Positions 13,301 to 24,119 of a stretch of 64,000 nt of DNA are shown here, piece after piece. This DNA is from Antedon mediterranea (Eukaryota > Echinodermata > Crinoidea > Comatulida > Antedonidae), in NCBI RefSeq assembly GCF_964355755.1, contig NC_092671.1, positions 13,250,501-13,314,500 on the forward strand. The letters run 5' to 3'. The notes below the pieces were generated by a model. That model was not told the origin of the DNA, made no database searches, and saw only the letters and a program-made list of their open reading frames with translations. The position numbers and the translations under genes are program-made. Numbering within the stretch: position 1 is the first letter of the stretch; every line of letters begins with the position of its first letter.

Positions 13301-16300
13301 GTTGTAGGATCTTCCTGTGTTGTTATAGCCACACCTGTGGTTGAATCAAACAATGTGGTTGATGTTTGTGTTGTTTTACCTTCATCAGTAGTAACGTCAA
13401 CTGTTGTAGGATCTTGCTGTGTTGTTTTAGCCACACCTGTGGTTGAATCAAACAATGTGGTTGATGTTTGTGTTGTTATATCTTCATCAGTAATTATTAC
13501 TACTGTTGTAGGGGTTTTCTGTGATGTTATAGCCACACCTGTTGTTGAATCAAACAATGTGGTTGATGTTTGTGTTGCTATACCTTCATCAGTAGTAACA
13601 TCAACTGTTGTAGAATCTTCTTGTGTTGTTATAGCCACACCTGTTGTGTCAAACAATGTGGTTGATTTTTGTGTTGTTTTACCTTCATCAGTAGTAACGC
13701 CACCAACTGTTGTAGAAACTTCCTTTGTTGCTATACCCACACCTGTTGTTGAGTCAAACAATGTGGTTGATGTTTGTGTTGCTATACCTTCATCAGTAGT
13801 AACATCAACTATTGTAGGATCTTCCTGTGTTGTTATACCCACACCTGTTGTTGAGTCAAACAATGTGGTTGAAGGTTGTGTTGTTATCCCTTCATCAGTA
13901 GTAACGTCAACTGTTGTAGGATCTTCCTGTGTTGTTATACCAACACCTGTTGTTGAGTCAAACAATGTGGTTGAAGCTTGTGTTTTTATAACTTCATCAG
14001 TAGTAACATCAACTGTTGTAGAATCTTCCTGTGTTGTTATAGCCACACCTGTGGTTGAATCAAACAATGTGGTTGATGTTTGTGTTGTTAGACCTTCATC
14101 ACTAGTAATGTCAACTGTTGTAGGATCTTGCTGTGTTGTTATTGCCACACCTGTTGTTGAGTCAAACAATGTGGTTGATGTTTGTGTTGTTATACCTTCA
14201 TCAGTAGATAAGTAAACTGTTGTAGAATCTTGCTGTGTTGTTTTATCCAAACCTGTTGTTGAGTCAAACAATGTGGTTGATGTTTGTGTTGCTATACCTT
14301 CATCAGTAGTAACATCAACTGTTGTATGATCTTCTTGTGTTGTTATAGCCACACCTGTGGTTGAATCAAACAATGTGGTTGATGTTTGTGTTGTTTTACC
14401 TTCATCAGTAGTAACGTCAACTGTTGTAGGATCTTGCTGTGTTATTATTGCCACACCTGTTATTGAGTCAAACAATGTGGTTGATGTTTGGGTTGTTATA
14501 CCTTCACCAGTAGTAACGCCACCAACTGTTGGAGAAACTTCCTGTGTTGTTACACCCACACCTGTTGTTGAGTCAAACAATGTGGTTGAAGGTTGTGTTG
14601 TTATCCCTTCATCAGTAGTAAGGCCAACTTTTGTAGGATCTTCCTGTGTTGTTATACCAACACCTGTTGTTGAGTCAAACAATGTGGTTGAAGCTTGTGT
14701 TTTTATAACTTCACCAGTAGTAACGTCAACTGTTGTAGAACCTTCCTGTGTTTTTATAGCCACACCTGTGGTTGAGTCAAACAATGTGGTTGATGTTTGT
14801 GTTGTTATACCTTCATCAGTAATTATTACTACTGTTGTAGGGGTTTTCTGTGATGTTATATCCACACCTGTTGTTGAATCAAACAATGTGGTTGATGTTT
14901 GTGTTGCTATACCTTCATCAGTAGTAACATCAACTGTTGTAGGATCTTCCTGTGTTGTTATAGCCACACCTGTGGTTGAATCAAACAATGTGGTTGATGT
15001 TTGTGTTGTTTTACCTTCATCAGTAGTAACGTCAACTGTTGTAGGATCTTGCTGTGTTGTTTTAGCCACACCTGTGGTTGAATCAAACAATGTGGTTGAT
15101 GTTTGTGTTGTTATATCTTCATCAGTAATTATTACTACTGTTGTAGGGGTTTTCTGTGATGTTATAGCCACACCTGTTGTTGAATCAAACAATGTGGTTG
15201 ATGTTTGTGTTGCTATACCTTCATCAGTAGTAACATCAACTGTTGTAGAATCTTCTTGTGTTGTTATAGCCACACCTGTTGTGTCAAACAATGTGGTTGA
15301 TTTTTGTGTTGTTTTACCTTCATCAGTAGTAACGCCACCAACTGTTGTAGAAACTTCCTTTGTTGCTATACCCACACCTGTTGTTGAGTCAAACAATGTG
15401 GTTGATGTTTGTGTTGCTATACCTTCATCAGTAGTAACATCAACTATTGTAGGATCTTCCTGTGTTGTTATACCCACACCTGTTGTTGAGTCAAACAATG
15501 TGGTTGAAGCTTGTGTTGTTATCCCTTCATCAGTAGTAACGTCAACTGTTGTAGGATCTTCCTGTGTTTTTATACCAACACCTGTTGTTGAGTCAAAAAA
15601 TGTGGTTGAAGCTTGTGTTGTTATATCTTCATTAGTAATTATTACTACTGTTGTAGGGGTTTTCTGTGATGTTATATCCACACCTGTTGTTGAATCAAAC
15701 AATGTGGTTGACGTTTGTGTTGTTATACCTTCACCAGTAGTTGTTACTACTGTTGAAGGGGCTTTCTGTGTTGTTATATCCACACCTGTTGTTGAATCAA
15801 ACAATGTGGTTGATGTTTGTGTTGTTATACCTTCACCAGTAGTAACGCCAACTGTTGTAGGATCTTGCTGTGTTGTTATAGCCACACCTGTTGTTGAGTC
15901 AAACAATGTGGTTGATGTTTGTGTTGTTATACCTTCATCAGTAGTAACGTCAACTGTTGTAGAATCTTGCTGTGTTGTTATAGCCACACCTGTTGTTGAG
16001 TCAAACAATGTGGTTGATGTTTGTGTTGTTATACCTTCATCAGTAGTAACGTCAACTGTTGTAGGATCTTGCTGTGTTGTTATAGCCACACCTGTTGTTG
16101 AGTCAAACAATGTGGTTGATGTTTGTGTTGTTATACCTTCACCAGTAGTAACGCCAACTGTTGTAGGATCTTCTTGTGTTGTTATATCCACACCTGTGGT
16201 TGAATCAAACAATGTGGTTGATGTTTGTGTTGTTATACCTTCATCAGTAGTAAAGTCAACTGTGGTAGACAGCTTGGTTGTTAAATCCTCAGAAGTCATA

Positions 16301-16442
16301 ACTTCACTTGTAGTTGTATCAACTGTTGTCGGTTCCTCTGTCGTTGATATCTCAACCTGAGTGATAGACAATTCAGTTCCTTCGGAAGTCATATTTTCAG
16401 TAATAGTTACTATTGAAGTTTGTTCTGTAGCTGCTGTGGTTC
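1..16442 (-). CDS. Giant exon 3 of a secreted Thr-rich, mucin-like repeat protein (left gene, C-terminus off window)
   Basis: Read on the minus strand, this stretch is open from a splice acceptor to the window edge, about 5,480 codons with no in-frame stop seen. The acceptor is TTGTTACTTCACAG followed by GAACC at 16442; entry phase is 1. The exon starts with a unique Thr/Ser/Glu segment containing TVTENMTSE-like text (here TITENMTSEG). It continues as a 34-35-residue tandem array to about 3600, then 39-residue units to about 1640, then 47-residue units to the edge. Typical motifs are DPTTVDVTTDEGITTQ and STTLFDSTTG. Thr plus Ser make up over 40 percent, acidic residues are frequent, and Cys is absent from the unit. 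This composition is what mucin-type O-glycosylated domains look like; the function as mucus, coat or adhesive is inference. Length changes between units (3, 9, 15, 18 nt) are multiples of three. Neither a C-terminal domain nor a stop is in the window. Confidence 0.85.
1640..3600 (-). repeat. Tandem array of 117-bp (39-aa) units, left gene
   Basis: The CAGTTTGG-type landmark recurs at 1933, 2050, 2167 and 2284 (117-bp steps), then 2386 (a 102-bp short unit). On the minus strand the unit contains STTEGPTTVDTTTSE, MTSEDTTTKLSTTVVD and FTTDN-type text. It is related to, but distinct from, the 34-aa family, and about 16-17 units are visible with more sequence divergence than in the 34-aa array. 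Confidence 0.85.
3600..16260 (-). repeat. Tandem array of about 120 units of 102/105 bp (34/35 aa), left gene
   Basis: Unit spacing measured from the conserved TGTGGTTGATG word is 102 bp (e.g. 3733 to 3835 to 3937), with 105-bp variants (3937 to 4042). The extra codon comes from GGV replacing DV in units reading STTVGGVTTGEG. A second variant reads ITSQK followed by PTTVVIITDEG. Other small in-frame deletions occur near 4460, 6110, 7981, 9640 and 13650. Coding on the minus strand. Confidence 0.9.
12237..15506 (-). repeat. Higher-order tandem duplication, two copies of 1,635 bp
   Basis: Sequence from about 12237-13871 recurs, apparently almost unchanged, at about 13872-15506 with an offset of exactly 1,635 bp (545 codons). 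For example, the block starting at 12601 reappears at 14236. About sixteen 34/35-aa units, including their private variants, were copied together. Edges are approximate because the units themselves are repeats. Confidence 0.8.
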
Positions 16443-19092
16443 CTGTGAAGTAACAATAACATTAATGAAATCAATGTCTTGTTAACTTACAGGGAATAAG
16501 CATGAGATATATTTATGATATCCGTGTCTGTCCAATTTTTGATTCAAATTTCATTAATTATTAAATAATGTGTTCTTAATTTATTTTATTAGATTAAAGG
16601 CAACCAATCAGACAAGATAATAATAACCCAAGAGAGCGTACTCATTGAATAATGGTCAAATCATTCATATATGGTAAATAGTTTTGGCGAATGGAGTTTA
16701 TTATCAGGGAAGCTTCCATGGTGTGTACAGATGAAGAATTGTTTGATTAGTAAGTACGTTTGTCAGCGGCTGTACGACGAAGTTTCTAGGAAATTAGAAA
16801 TGTTGTTTACTGGAATGTTTGGGTATGTGACTTAGGGAGTAACGCCTCGGAATATCAACACTAATTATATTTTGTTCTGTACATCAGTAGGCTACGGATT
16901 TTGTTCTGAAATAAAAGTTGATTGATCGACAAGCTAAATCAATTACAGAAAGAAAACTGGATCCAATCATAATACATCTACATACAGTTATATATTTAAT
17001 ACCCAATAGACCCTGCTTTATGATTAAATAGAGCATTTCAGACTATACACAATCTTTACAGTACTACTGATTGTTAAACCTAAATTATTTATAATAAATC
17101 ATTATTTATTAAATTATTAAATAGAATATCAATAAAAAAAAGCATTATTTAATGAAGAAAGAACAAGAACGTTTTTTGTAAAATATATTTCTTGTTAATA
17201 TTGTTCTTCACAAAATTAGTATCAATTTATTATTAATCTGGTTAAAAATTGTCCCAATAAGCCTGACAGCCAGCCACCTTGTAAAAAACCTCCTTCGCTG
17301 CCACCTAGTCTGCCCTCTAGCCCTCGACTATTCTATCTCTTTATGAAGTTGGAAATCACATTTTCCAGACTTAGCAGTCCTCCAAACATTACAAAACACC
17401 TTATAGGGCTATTACATAACATTTAATTAACTAATGTAATAAGCACTATTATTATGAAATGATCATTAGAAAATAACAACATGTGTATGCAAATTTGGTG
17501 TAATGGTTATGTAACCAGCCTTTCAACTAACAATAGTATCAGTTGACTAACAATAGAACAGCAATGCCAAAAACAAACGGGTGAATTTTAAAAGAAATAG
17601 GTTTTTTTTTAAACTACTTGTATAAAAAAAACTGTAAATTAAATAAAATTATATTTTAAAATTACAAATCACAAATTAACTCTTGCCTCTTGTACAAAAA
17701 TGAAGTTTGTTGGACAAGTAGTTCTCGAGAAAATGCAATTTCAGTTTACTTTTTATTTTGGTAAAGACCTTGTAATTACTTTTTGAGTAATCCTGCTAAC
17801 AAACAAACAGACAAACGCGATCAACTACTTACACCTCCCTGGCGGAGGTAAAATATATCAGAATGAGAAATTTGTATTACTTTTAATGGGTGCCTCACAC
17901 GAACGGATGTTTAGGCCTACAGACCAAAGAAGAATTGATTTAAATAGATATCATACTGTCACATTAAATAGAAATATGATAATATATTTTGCAATTATAT
18001 AACATTTCATAGAAAATATATAATTCAGTTCTAGAAAAAATTATTTTTCCACCATGCTAAATTAGTTCACAAAGAACAACAAAAATCAAACATGCGTTAC
18101 CCAGCTTGGTCTATTCTTTGCCATTGCCGCGTACTAATCTACGTCCGGTAAATTAAGTAATGTTTTTATAATATAAATTAATATAAAATACATGCTATTA
18201 ATAGGCTACAATGTCAAATTAAATTAATGGTTATTTTTTCTACCAGAAATAAGTTGGATGTTAAAATATTAATAAACTATCCTTCGTGGAAACGTAAACT
18301 GTTTATTCGGCAGTTTTTTACTAAATAAATTGCATAAAACGAACAAGTCAATATCCAAATAGAATTTAACATGATGTTAGCATGTAGTTGATAACATTTT
18401 TCATCATGAAAACCCTACCGGTGGCCCAGGCTTAGATTAGTCACAAAAGTAATATACATCCCGACGTATGTGGAAAATATTACTGTTGCCGGGAAAACCA
18501 CGGATTGTTCATTCTTCTGATATATATTCTTTTATGTCATTCATCGGACATTATTCTATGGAACGCAGTTCACGCATCAATTAAATGATACTCCATAGCC
18601 TCCCATTATCTATTTTTGTCTGTGATTGTAAAAAAAATGTATATAAAAGAACATCTTTCATAAGAAAACCGGTGCAGCAAAAACAACATTAATAATTAAG
18701 ATAATGATTATCAAATACTTTTCAGAAAACATGCGGTAAAAATGTGACTAAATAATGTCTAAACCCGACCCATAGAAAAGACAAAAAGGGTAATCTTGGG
18801 GGGATCGGTGCAGAAAATGGATGTGAGCACCATTCCTGGGCAATACGGTATGGCATGACTGTGGGTCTCAGAGGCTGAATATAGCCTATACATTTATTCT
18901 CACATCCAATAAGTGGTAATGTAAGTTCAAAGACCAATCGTCTTTAAAGTAGAATCAATGTAAAACAACACTTCTTGTGGACTAAAATGTGTGGGTCTAC
19001 TAAACCTGTTTCGTCAGTCTGGGATTTCCGTGTCAGTCTAGAAAAACCCCAAACTATTTGTATATTATTCATAGTTAATTAATGAAACTTAC
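16443..19092 (-). other. Intron between exon 2 and giant exon (duplicated intron, copy A)
   Basis: No gene is seen here. The stretch is AT-rich and bounded by the exon 2 donor and the giant-exon acceptor. It shares long collinear blocks with 19315-26352. Examples are the region just inside the acceptor (GTAACAATAACATTAAT at 16450 and 19323), GGTAAATAGTTTTG near 16672 and 20009, the block from 17022 matching 25522, and the block from about 18540 to 19080 matching about 25810 to 26350. A repeat end reading CACCTCCCTGGCGGAGGTA lies near 17831-17850. Confidence 0.8.
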
Positions 19093-19314
19093 CTCTATCT
19101 TCACTTGAAATTGTATCAACAATTGTAGTTTTTTCTTTCGTTGATTCAAATTCACTGGTAAACAGTTGAGTTGTTGTAACCTTAGAAGTCGTATCTTCAC
19201 TTAAAGTCGCATTAACAGTTGTTGCTTCTTCCGCCGTCGTTGTTGTTTTCTCTTCGGAAGTCATATTTTCAGTCACAGTTACATAAATTGTTTCTTCTGT
19301 TGTTGTTTTGATTC
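19093..19314 (-). CDS. Exon 2 of left gene: 74-codon symmetric phase-1 Thr/Glu-rich cassette
   Basis: On the minus strand an acceptor (TTGTTACTTTACAG then GAATC) at 19314 and a strong donor (AGATAGAG then GTAAGT) at 19093/19092 bound a 222-nt exon. Entry and exit are both phase 1, so it can be included or skipped without changing frame. It encodes Thr/Glu/Ser-rich sequence with VTVTENMTSEEKTTTT early and TTIVDTISSEDRG at the end, plus two possible N-glycosylation sequons (NMT, NAT). It closely resembles the first residues of the giant exon (TITENMTSEG), and its flanking introns are also duplicated. It is therefore a duplicated exon of the same gene. Its expression is not shown by sequence alone. 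Confidence 0.8.
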
Positions 19315-20017
19315 CTGTAAAGTAACAATAACATTAATAAAATGAATGTTTTGTTAAACTTACAGGCAATAAGCATAAGATACATTTAAGGTTTTTTTTT
19401 TATTATAATTTTATTGAGGATTCTTGACTATACAAAATGTCTTATACCATACCATATTTTATCTAACTTACAATCAATTCATTTATTATTATTTATTTAA
19501 GTACCTATATGTGTTTATCATAAATGTATAATAAATATTTCATTTGTAAATACCGTAGGCCTATTTATTCCAACAAACGCCCCGCTTTTAATAAATGCCT
19601 CGCCACATGCAATATACACACAATTTTGTATTACAACACATTTCTATTTGTAGTAGAATTAATTGACTGCCATGATCAACAATTAACCTAGCATTTTGAT
19701 ACCATTTTTATTGTATTTTATCACTTTTTCTATATTAATTGTGTTGTACTTGTTATATTTAGGGGCTATTTATTTGATTACACATGTTACCATATTACAC
19801 CTAAAAAATAAACACCTCCCTTACGTTGTAAATCGTCACTTTGCTCTCTAACAAAAATATGTGTATTGATTTATGTGTTCTTAATTTATTTTATTAGATT
19901 ATTAAAGTCAACCAATCAGACACGCCAATATTAGGCTCCGCCGCTGCATAAAAAGCTGTACCGCACCAAAGAGAGCACAATCATTGAATGGTCAAATCTT
20001 TCATCTATGGTAAATAG

Positions 20018-20990
20018 TTTTGTTATTTTATTTATTTTATTTTATTTATTCATTTCCCAACCAACAGTGAGCTCATGGTTCACCACTTACAGGAGGGAAC
20101 ACAGACAAACACGAACATATACAATAACAAACATTAAACTAAACTACTAACAATGTTACGAAACTTACGGAAATTATTACTAAAGATATCTAACTCAGGG
20201 TTTCTTAAAGTAAAAGAATTATAAGTTTGACTTAATCTACTAATAAAACCATTTTTTAAAACATTTACTCTACTAAAAGGAATATGAAAAGTAGTATTTC
20301 TTCTAAGACGACGACTAGGGACTCTAAGATAAAAATTACTAACTAAATTACAGTCAAATAAAGAATTAATACATTTATACAAAAAAACAAGATCAAAAAA
20401 GGTTCTACGAGACTCAGGAGATCGGACATGGAAATGAAAGTCAGGATTCTGGTTGTGGCTAATGTAGCGTAAAAAACGGTTATGCAGACGCTGAATGCGC
20501 GTAGACTGAGTTTTCGAAATAGAATTAAAAATAACAGAACTGAAGTTGAGAATGGGATGGATAATTGAATAATAAAGGTGGATTTTGGTTTGCCTGTCAA
20601 AATGTTTACAATTACGCCACATCAGCCCAAGCAGTCTATTGCACTTGCCAACAAGATAATCAATATGAAAAGAAAAACAAAGGGAACTATCAATAAAAAC
20701 ACCAAGATCTTTTTGCGATTGCACCCTATTAATGGGATTGTCATTAATTAAATAATTATAAAATAAAATGTTCTTTTTCAAAGTAATAGTTAAAATATTG
20801 CACTTTACTGGATTGAGGGACATACCCCATAAAGCTGCCCAAGAACATAGCTTGTCCAAGTCCACCTGAAGCCTGTCAGCATCCTCAACACTACCAATAA
20901 TTTTGTATAGCTTAACATTATCAGCAAACATAAGACATCTGGAGTGGGTGAAGAGTTTTGGGATATCATATGGAATGGAATGGAATATAT
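20018..20990 (-). mobile_element. 5'-truncated LINE fragment (RT C-terminal half) inside intron copy B
   Basis: The minus strand has a 265-codon open frame (20931-20134) starting at the RT catalytic motif, here FADNVKLYK. The second catalytic Asp is replaced by Asn. Downstream are LNPVKCNILTI, QKDLGVFIDSSL and the C-terminal LHNRFLRYI text typical of jockey/CR1-type elements. An A-rich tail of TAAA/TAAAA type follows the stop at about 20018-20060, giving the 3' end. Copy A lacks it: GGTAAATAGTTTTG runs directly into GCGAATGGAGTTTA there. It is a dead 5'-truncated insertion. Confidence 0.82.
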
Positions 20991-21480
20991 GCGAATGGAG
21001 TTTAATATCAGGGAAGATTCCCTGGTGTGTATAGAAGAAGAATTGTTTGATTAGTGAGTACGTTTGTCGTCGGCTGTACGACGAAGTTTCTTGGAAATTA
21101 GAAATGTTGTTTACTGGAATGTTTGGGTATGTGAGGTAGGGAGTAGTAACGTATCGGAATATGAACAGTATTATATATATTTTTTGTTCTGTACATCATT
21201 AAGCTACGGATATTGTGTCCTAAAATAAAAGTTGATAGATCGACAAGCTAAATCAACAGAAGGAAAACTGGATCCAATTATAATATATCTACATCCTCAA
21301 AACAGTAATAGACCATATAATAATAATAATAACACTAATAATAATAATAATAATAATAATAACAACTTTATTTAAAAACGGATGCAACACTTGAATCACC
21401 ATATTGGTGTTTTTCACAAGGCCGTTACTTACTACAAAACTATTTATACTATTACACAAGTTATCATTTACAGTACAAAA

Positions 21481-21505
21481 ACAACAACAACAACAACAAC
21501 AACAA
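21481..21505. repeat. (AAC)n microsatellite inside LINE 3' region
   Basis: A run of ACA/AAC triplets, downstream of the LINE ORF2 stop. A poly-Cys frame on the minus strand across it is chance. Confidence 0.85.
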
Positions 21506-21514
21506 AAGTATATT

Positions 21515-22846
21515 TTATCTTTGGTCATTTATCATTTTTTTAAATATATGTATATTAGGAGCTGTAAATGCATTTGAGTTTATAGCATTTAAACTATTCC
21601 ATAGCTTTGCGCCAGAATACGAGAAACTTTTCTTTTTATACTCAGTGTTTGCCTTATGTAAACTTAGAATATCTTTTGATCTAGTATTATATCTTTGTTT
21701 GCGTTCATAGAATCTGTTTCTTAAGTAGGATGGTGTCAAGTTATTCATTATTTTATACATTGTGACTGCTTCGTTGTAATATTGTTTTTCTTCTAAATTA
21801 GGCCAATTTAAATCTTTGAGCGCCTGTGAGCTAGAGCGATACCTAGATGTATGTGTAATTATTTTAGCCGCTCTATTTTGGAGTAGGCCTACTTGGTTAC
21901 ATTTACATGAGAAACTGAGTTAGGTAGATCATTGATATACATGATAAATAGAAGGGGCCCTAATATTGATCCCTGAGGGATTCCACAAACACTATTAGAC
22001 TTTACCGAATCAACATTGTTAATATTAGTAATATGTGTACGATTTGTTAAATAATTTTCAAACCATTTGATAACATGATTAGCAAAATTAAAATTGTGTA
22101 GTTTTTTTATTAGTATCTGGTGATTAACAGTGTCGAAAGCTTTTTTGAGATCAAGCATTATTAGTCCTATGTATTTACCATTTTCAATACTGTCAATCCA
22201 ATCTTCAGTTATATTTATTAATGCCGATGATGTCGAGTAATTTGGCCTAAATCCAGATTGTTGATTGTATAATTTAGGGTTGATTTGTGGATAGAGTTGG
22301 TCAAAGACAGCGCGTTCAATAATTTTCGATAAAATTGGTAGTACAGAAATTGGCCTGTAGTTAGATGGTTCACTTCGGTCGCCATTTTAAAAAATTGGGC
22401 ATATTCGTGCATTTTTCCATTTACTTGGGAAGTCGCTGGTTCTTAGAGATAAATTAATTAAAAATGTTGAGTTGATTGCTAATTTTATTAGTTTAGCAGG
22501 AATTTCATCAGTTCCTGTAGCCTTTTTGTCAGATAATGATAAAATTTGTTTATATACATATTCCTCGTCAACAAGTGTGAAATTTATTTTGTCTTCACCT
22601 TGATTTGGGTATTCATAATTTACATGGTTATTTTCAAATTGAGGAATTTGTTTAGCTAGGTTAGGTCCTATGTTTGCAAAAAACTCATTTAAAGTATTAG
22701 CTATCTTGTAAGAATCTGTTTCAAGGCCATTTATTGTATTTATACTACTTATAACACTTTTTTTATTCTTAGATGGTACAATATATCTTATGTTTTTCCA
22801 GATTATTTTGGAATCTTTTGTATTTAATTGTTCAGAGAAATAATCT
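21515..22846 (-). pseudogene. LINE ORF2 reverse transcriptase, with stop and deletion of catalytic YADD block
   Basis: Conserved RT text is readable: SNYRPISVLPILSKIIE, a domain A motif DLKKAFDTVNHQILI, and domain B GIPQGSILGPLLFIMYINDL. An in-frame TAA at 22387-22389 sits just before GDRSEPSNYRP, where a Lys codon would be expected. Near 21895 the sequence jumps from SVSHVNVT straight to the C-terminal region (NRAAKIITHTSRY), so the segment with the catalytic Asp pair is missing. The C-terminal part continues as YKIMNNLTPSYLRNRF. This copy cannot encode an active enzyme. Confidence 0.85.
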
Positions 22847-23985
22847 TTTTTTGATCTCCTGATATCGTAATTTACTTTGTTTTTTTAATTCACGGTATTC
22901 GTTCCATAATTGAGGACAATTTTCTTTACTCGCTCTTTTTTTCATTGAGTCACGTTTTCGCATTTGTAATATTACATTTTTTGTGAGCCATGGGCTATCT
23001 TTATTTCGAACCCGTTTTTTCTTTAAAGGTACATGTTTATTACCAATTTGTAAAAACCTGTCTTCAAAAAACTGCAGAGCGTCATTCACATTTGTATATG
23101 AAGTTATTTCATGCCAATTTACATTTAACATATCAATTTGTAGTTTTTTCTCATCAAGGTTATTATAGTTCCTTTTTGTTTTATATTTATGGTTATGTTT
23201 TGGTTTTTCTTCTTTACCAATGACAGCGTAAATAGCTGAATGATCACTAATTCCTGTGTTAAGTACACCCGAGGAAGAAATTCTGTTTGGAAAGGATGTA
23301 TAAAAATTATCAATCAGAGTTTTACTTTGGTTTGTTATCCTTGTCGGTTCAGTTATAATTTGTGTTAGGAAATGGTTATTAGTTATATCCATTAATTTTT
23401 GTGTATAGCAAGTAGGGTTTTGTGAAAGTGTGTCACAATTGACATCTCCTATTATTATTATTTCTTTGTTTAGACATTCGTTTTCTTCAAAAATTTGTTC
23501 AAAAATATCTAAAAGTTGAATTTTTGAGTTTGGTGGGCGGTACCATGCTATTAAAATGATTGGTTTAGTTTTTGGTTTACAAAGTTCGATTACTACTATC
23601 TCAAGCTCCATTTTCATGAAATTATTTCTTAGTTTACAAGTAAAACATCCTCCTCTATTTACATAAACTGCAACCCCTCCCCCTTCCCTATTTCTGTCAT
23701 TTCTATAAATATCATAGCCATCAATGTGTATTGATTCATCTTTAATTACATTATCTAAACGTGTTTCATTGAGTGCTATGATATCAATAGAATTGTTGTT
23801 GATTAGATACTTAAATTCATCAAATTTGCTTGGTAGAGAAACTATATTCAATCCTAGGATACTTAGAACATTATTTAAAAATACTTTACAATTTTCAGTT
23901 AAATTATTATGTTCATTTAGCGAACAGTTATGTTGATAGTTAATTGTTTCATTTTTATTTGAATTGATCGTATACGTTAAATTTT
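22832..23985 (-). pseudogene. LINE ORF2, APE-type endonuclease part, ending at a frameshift
   Basis: The open frame contains LNIVSLPSKFDEFKYL, the catalytic-region words ALNETRLD, GDVNCD (about residues 135-140 counted from 23851) and SDHSAI (about 202-207), all matching apurinic endonuclease-like domains that nick target DNA. The frame is open back to about 23985 but no ATG is evident at its start. It breaks at a seven-base homopolymer (22846-22852): past it, translation continues naturally in another frame (KKDYFSEQL), so a one-base change there explains the break. Confidence 0.8.
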
Positions 23986-24119
23986 AGGCAACTCCAGGTG
24001 GTATAATATCATTTATATAAGTTTGTTGAGTGTTCACCTCGTCATGGGGATTTTGTTCTAATTCATTGTCATTAATCATAGAATTTACGGCTAAACCCTC
24101 ATTGCCTATTTCCTAGTAA

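Noticed and set aside
1-16260. Non-coding satellite DNA
   Set aside because: One frame is open for 16 kb, indels are multiples of three, and splice acceptors and signal-peptide exons are attached.
3734-16360. Many long valine-rich plus-strand open frames (VVESNNVVDVCVVIPSS type) in the left array
   Set aside because: They are the antisense of the Thr-rich coding frame. They break at many stops, begin anywhere in the array, lack splice context or signal peptides, and their composition is what the complement of ACA/ACT codons gives.
18722-18937. Minus-strand 71-codon open frame in the intron
   Set aside because: It lies within duplicated intron sequence; the paralogous region near 26000-26220 has indels that break it.
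22983-23223. Plus-strand open frames across the LINE endonuclease
   Set aside because: Antisense shadows of the endonuclease coding sequence.
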